Shown in pieces: positions 37,262 through 37,285 of a stretch of 37,285 nucleotides of DNA. The notes beneath the pieces are model-generated. The model saw only the letters and a list, made by a program, of their open reading frames with translations. It was not told where the DNA came from and did no database searches. This DNA comes from Marinitoga litoralis. GTDB lineage: Bacteria; Thermotogota; Thermotogae; Petrotogales; Petrotogaceae. The DNA lies in assembly GCF_016908145.1 (NCBI RefSeq), contig NZ_JAFBDI010000024.1:1-37285 (forward strand). The letters are read 5' to 3'. Made by a program: the position numbers and the translations under genes. Position 1 is the stretch's first letter; each line of letters starts with the position of its first letter.

Positions 37262-37285
37262 ATGGGAAGAAGAGCAAAATATAGT
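37262..37285 (+). CDS. Transposase OrfA, first eight residues only
   Basis: ATG at 37262 reads MGRRAKYS to the window edge. GAGGAGG lies 8 bases upstream. The sequence fits an IS3-type OrfA start, but the identification rests mostly on the terminal-repeat context. Confidence 0.6.

Larger units (their letters stand above)
37196..37285 (+). mobile_element. IS3-family-type element, left end (cut by window edge)
   Basis: TGATACCTCCAAAGTAGACA at 37196 resembles IS3-family terminal repeats (TG..., then a C-rich block, then AAAGTAGACA). It is followed by a short leader and an ORF beginning MGRRAKYS, typical of an OrfA helix-turn-helix start. The exact left base is uncertain (37191 is possible). Confidence 0.7.

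Overview
This window is a low-GC (roughly 28-30 percent by eye) bacterial chromosome segment, most likely from the phylum Thermotogota, order Petrotogales, probably a Marinitoga-like organism. This is inferred from very high A+T, strong GGAGG ribosome sites, a proofreading-type PolA with intact exonuclease motifs, galactoside genes that resemble Thermotoga GalA, GalT and GalK, and compact mixed gene clusters. No database search was possible.

Layout. (1) 1-1325: the right end of an IS200/IS605-type element. Its TnpB gene is frameshifted and its presumed guide-RNA end sits inside a truncated sugar ABC permease gene. (2) 1403-12338: a galactoside operon, read left to right: binding protein, two permeases, GH42 beta-galactosidase, LacI-type regulator, GH36 alpha-galactosidase, galT, galK and an MFS transporter. 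It starts at a promoter followed by tandem operator-like half sites and ends at a GAAA-loop terminator. Sugar is imported, cut, phosphorylated by GalK and passed to UDP-sugars by GalT. No import ATPase and no galE lie in the window. (3) 12419-15245: a sodium-coupled NSS amino-acid transporter with a 33-residue MetS-like small subunit, then an aldose-epimerase-like gene. (4) 15243-19203, minus strand: tRNA-Cys, and an overlapping set fabG, radical SAM protein, PAS-AAA-Fis regulator, fliJ. The regulator's ATPase domain looks inactive. (5) 19220-25500, plus strand: rel, dtd, a 65-residue unknown, polA and a membrane-anchored unknown. (6) 25502-30633, minus strand: an M20 dipeptidase with a YfcC-type carrier, a ribokinase-like kinase, and a lipoprotein with a lytic-transglycosylase-like end. 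(7) 30670-32859, plus strand: ornithine carbamoyltransferase and carbamate kinase, the last two steps of arginine catabolism, preceded by a 10-bp phased repeat. (8) 32865-35957: a HAD phosphatase that seems to start at ATT, and a membrane diguanylate cyclase enclosed by two 388-bp direct repeats, each a complete tRNA-Met/fMet/Leu transcription unit. (9) 35946-37285: a degenerate PstB-like ATPase with a 57-residue upstream ORF on the minus strand, tRNA-Leu(GAG) behind a consensus promoter, and the left end of an IS3-type element whose transposase ribosome site can be hidden in a hairpin.

The main cross-window signal is a 16-bp palindrome with ARG-box geometry. It occurs in the leader of the NSS transporter gene and, exactly inverted, over the promoter of the dipeptidase/YfcC pair; a looser version lies upstream of ornithine carbamoyltransferase. 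This suggests one regulator, possibly ArgR, governing peptide and amino-acid uptake together with carbamoyl-phosphate metabolism. The other notable structure is the duplicated tRNA unit around the diguanylate cyclase gene, with an inverted terminator loop between the copies.
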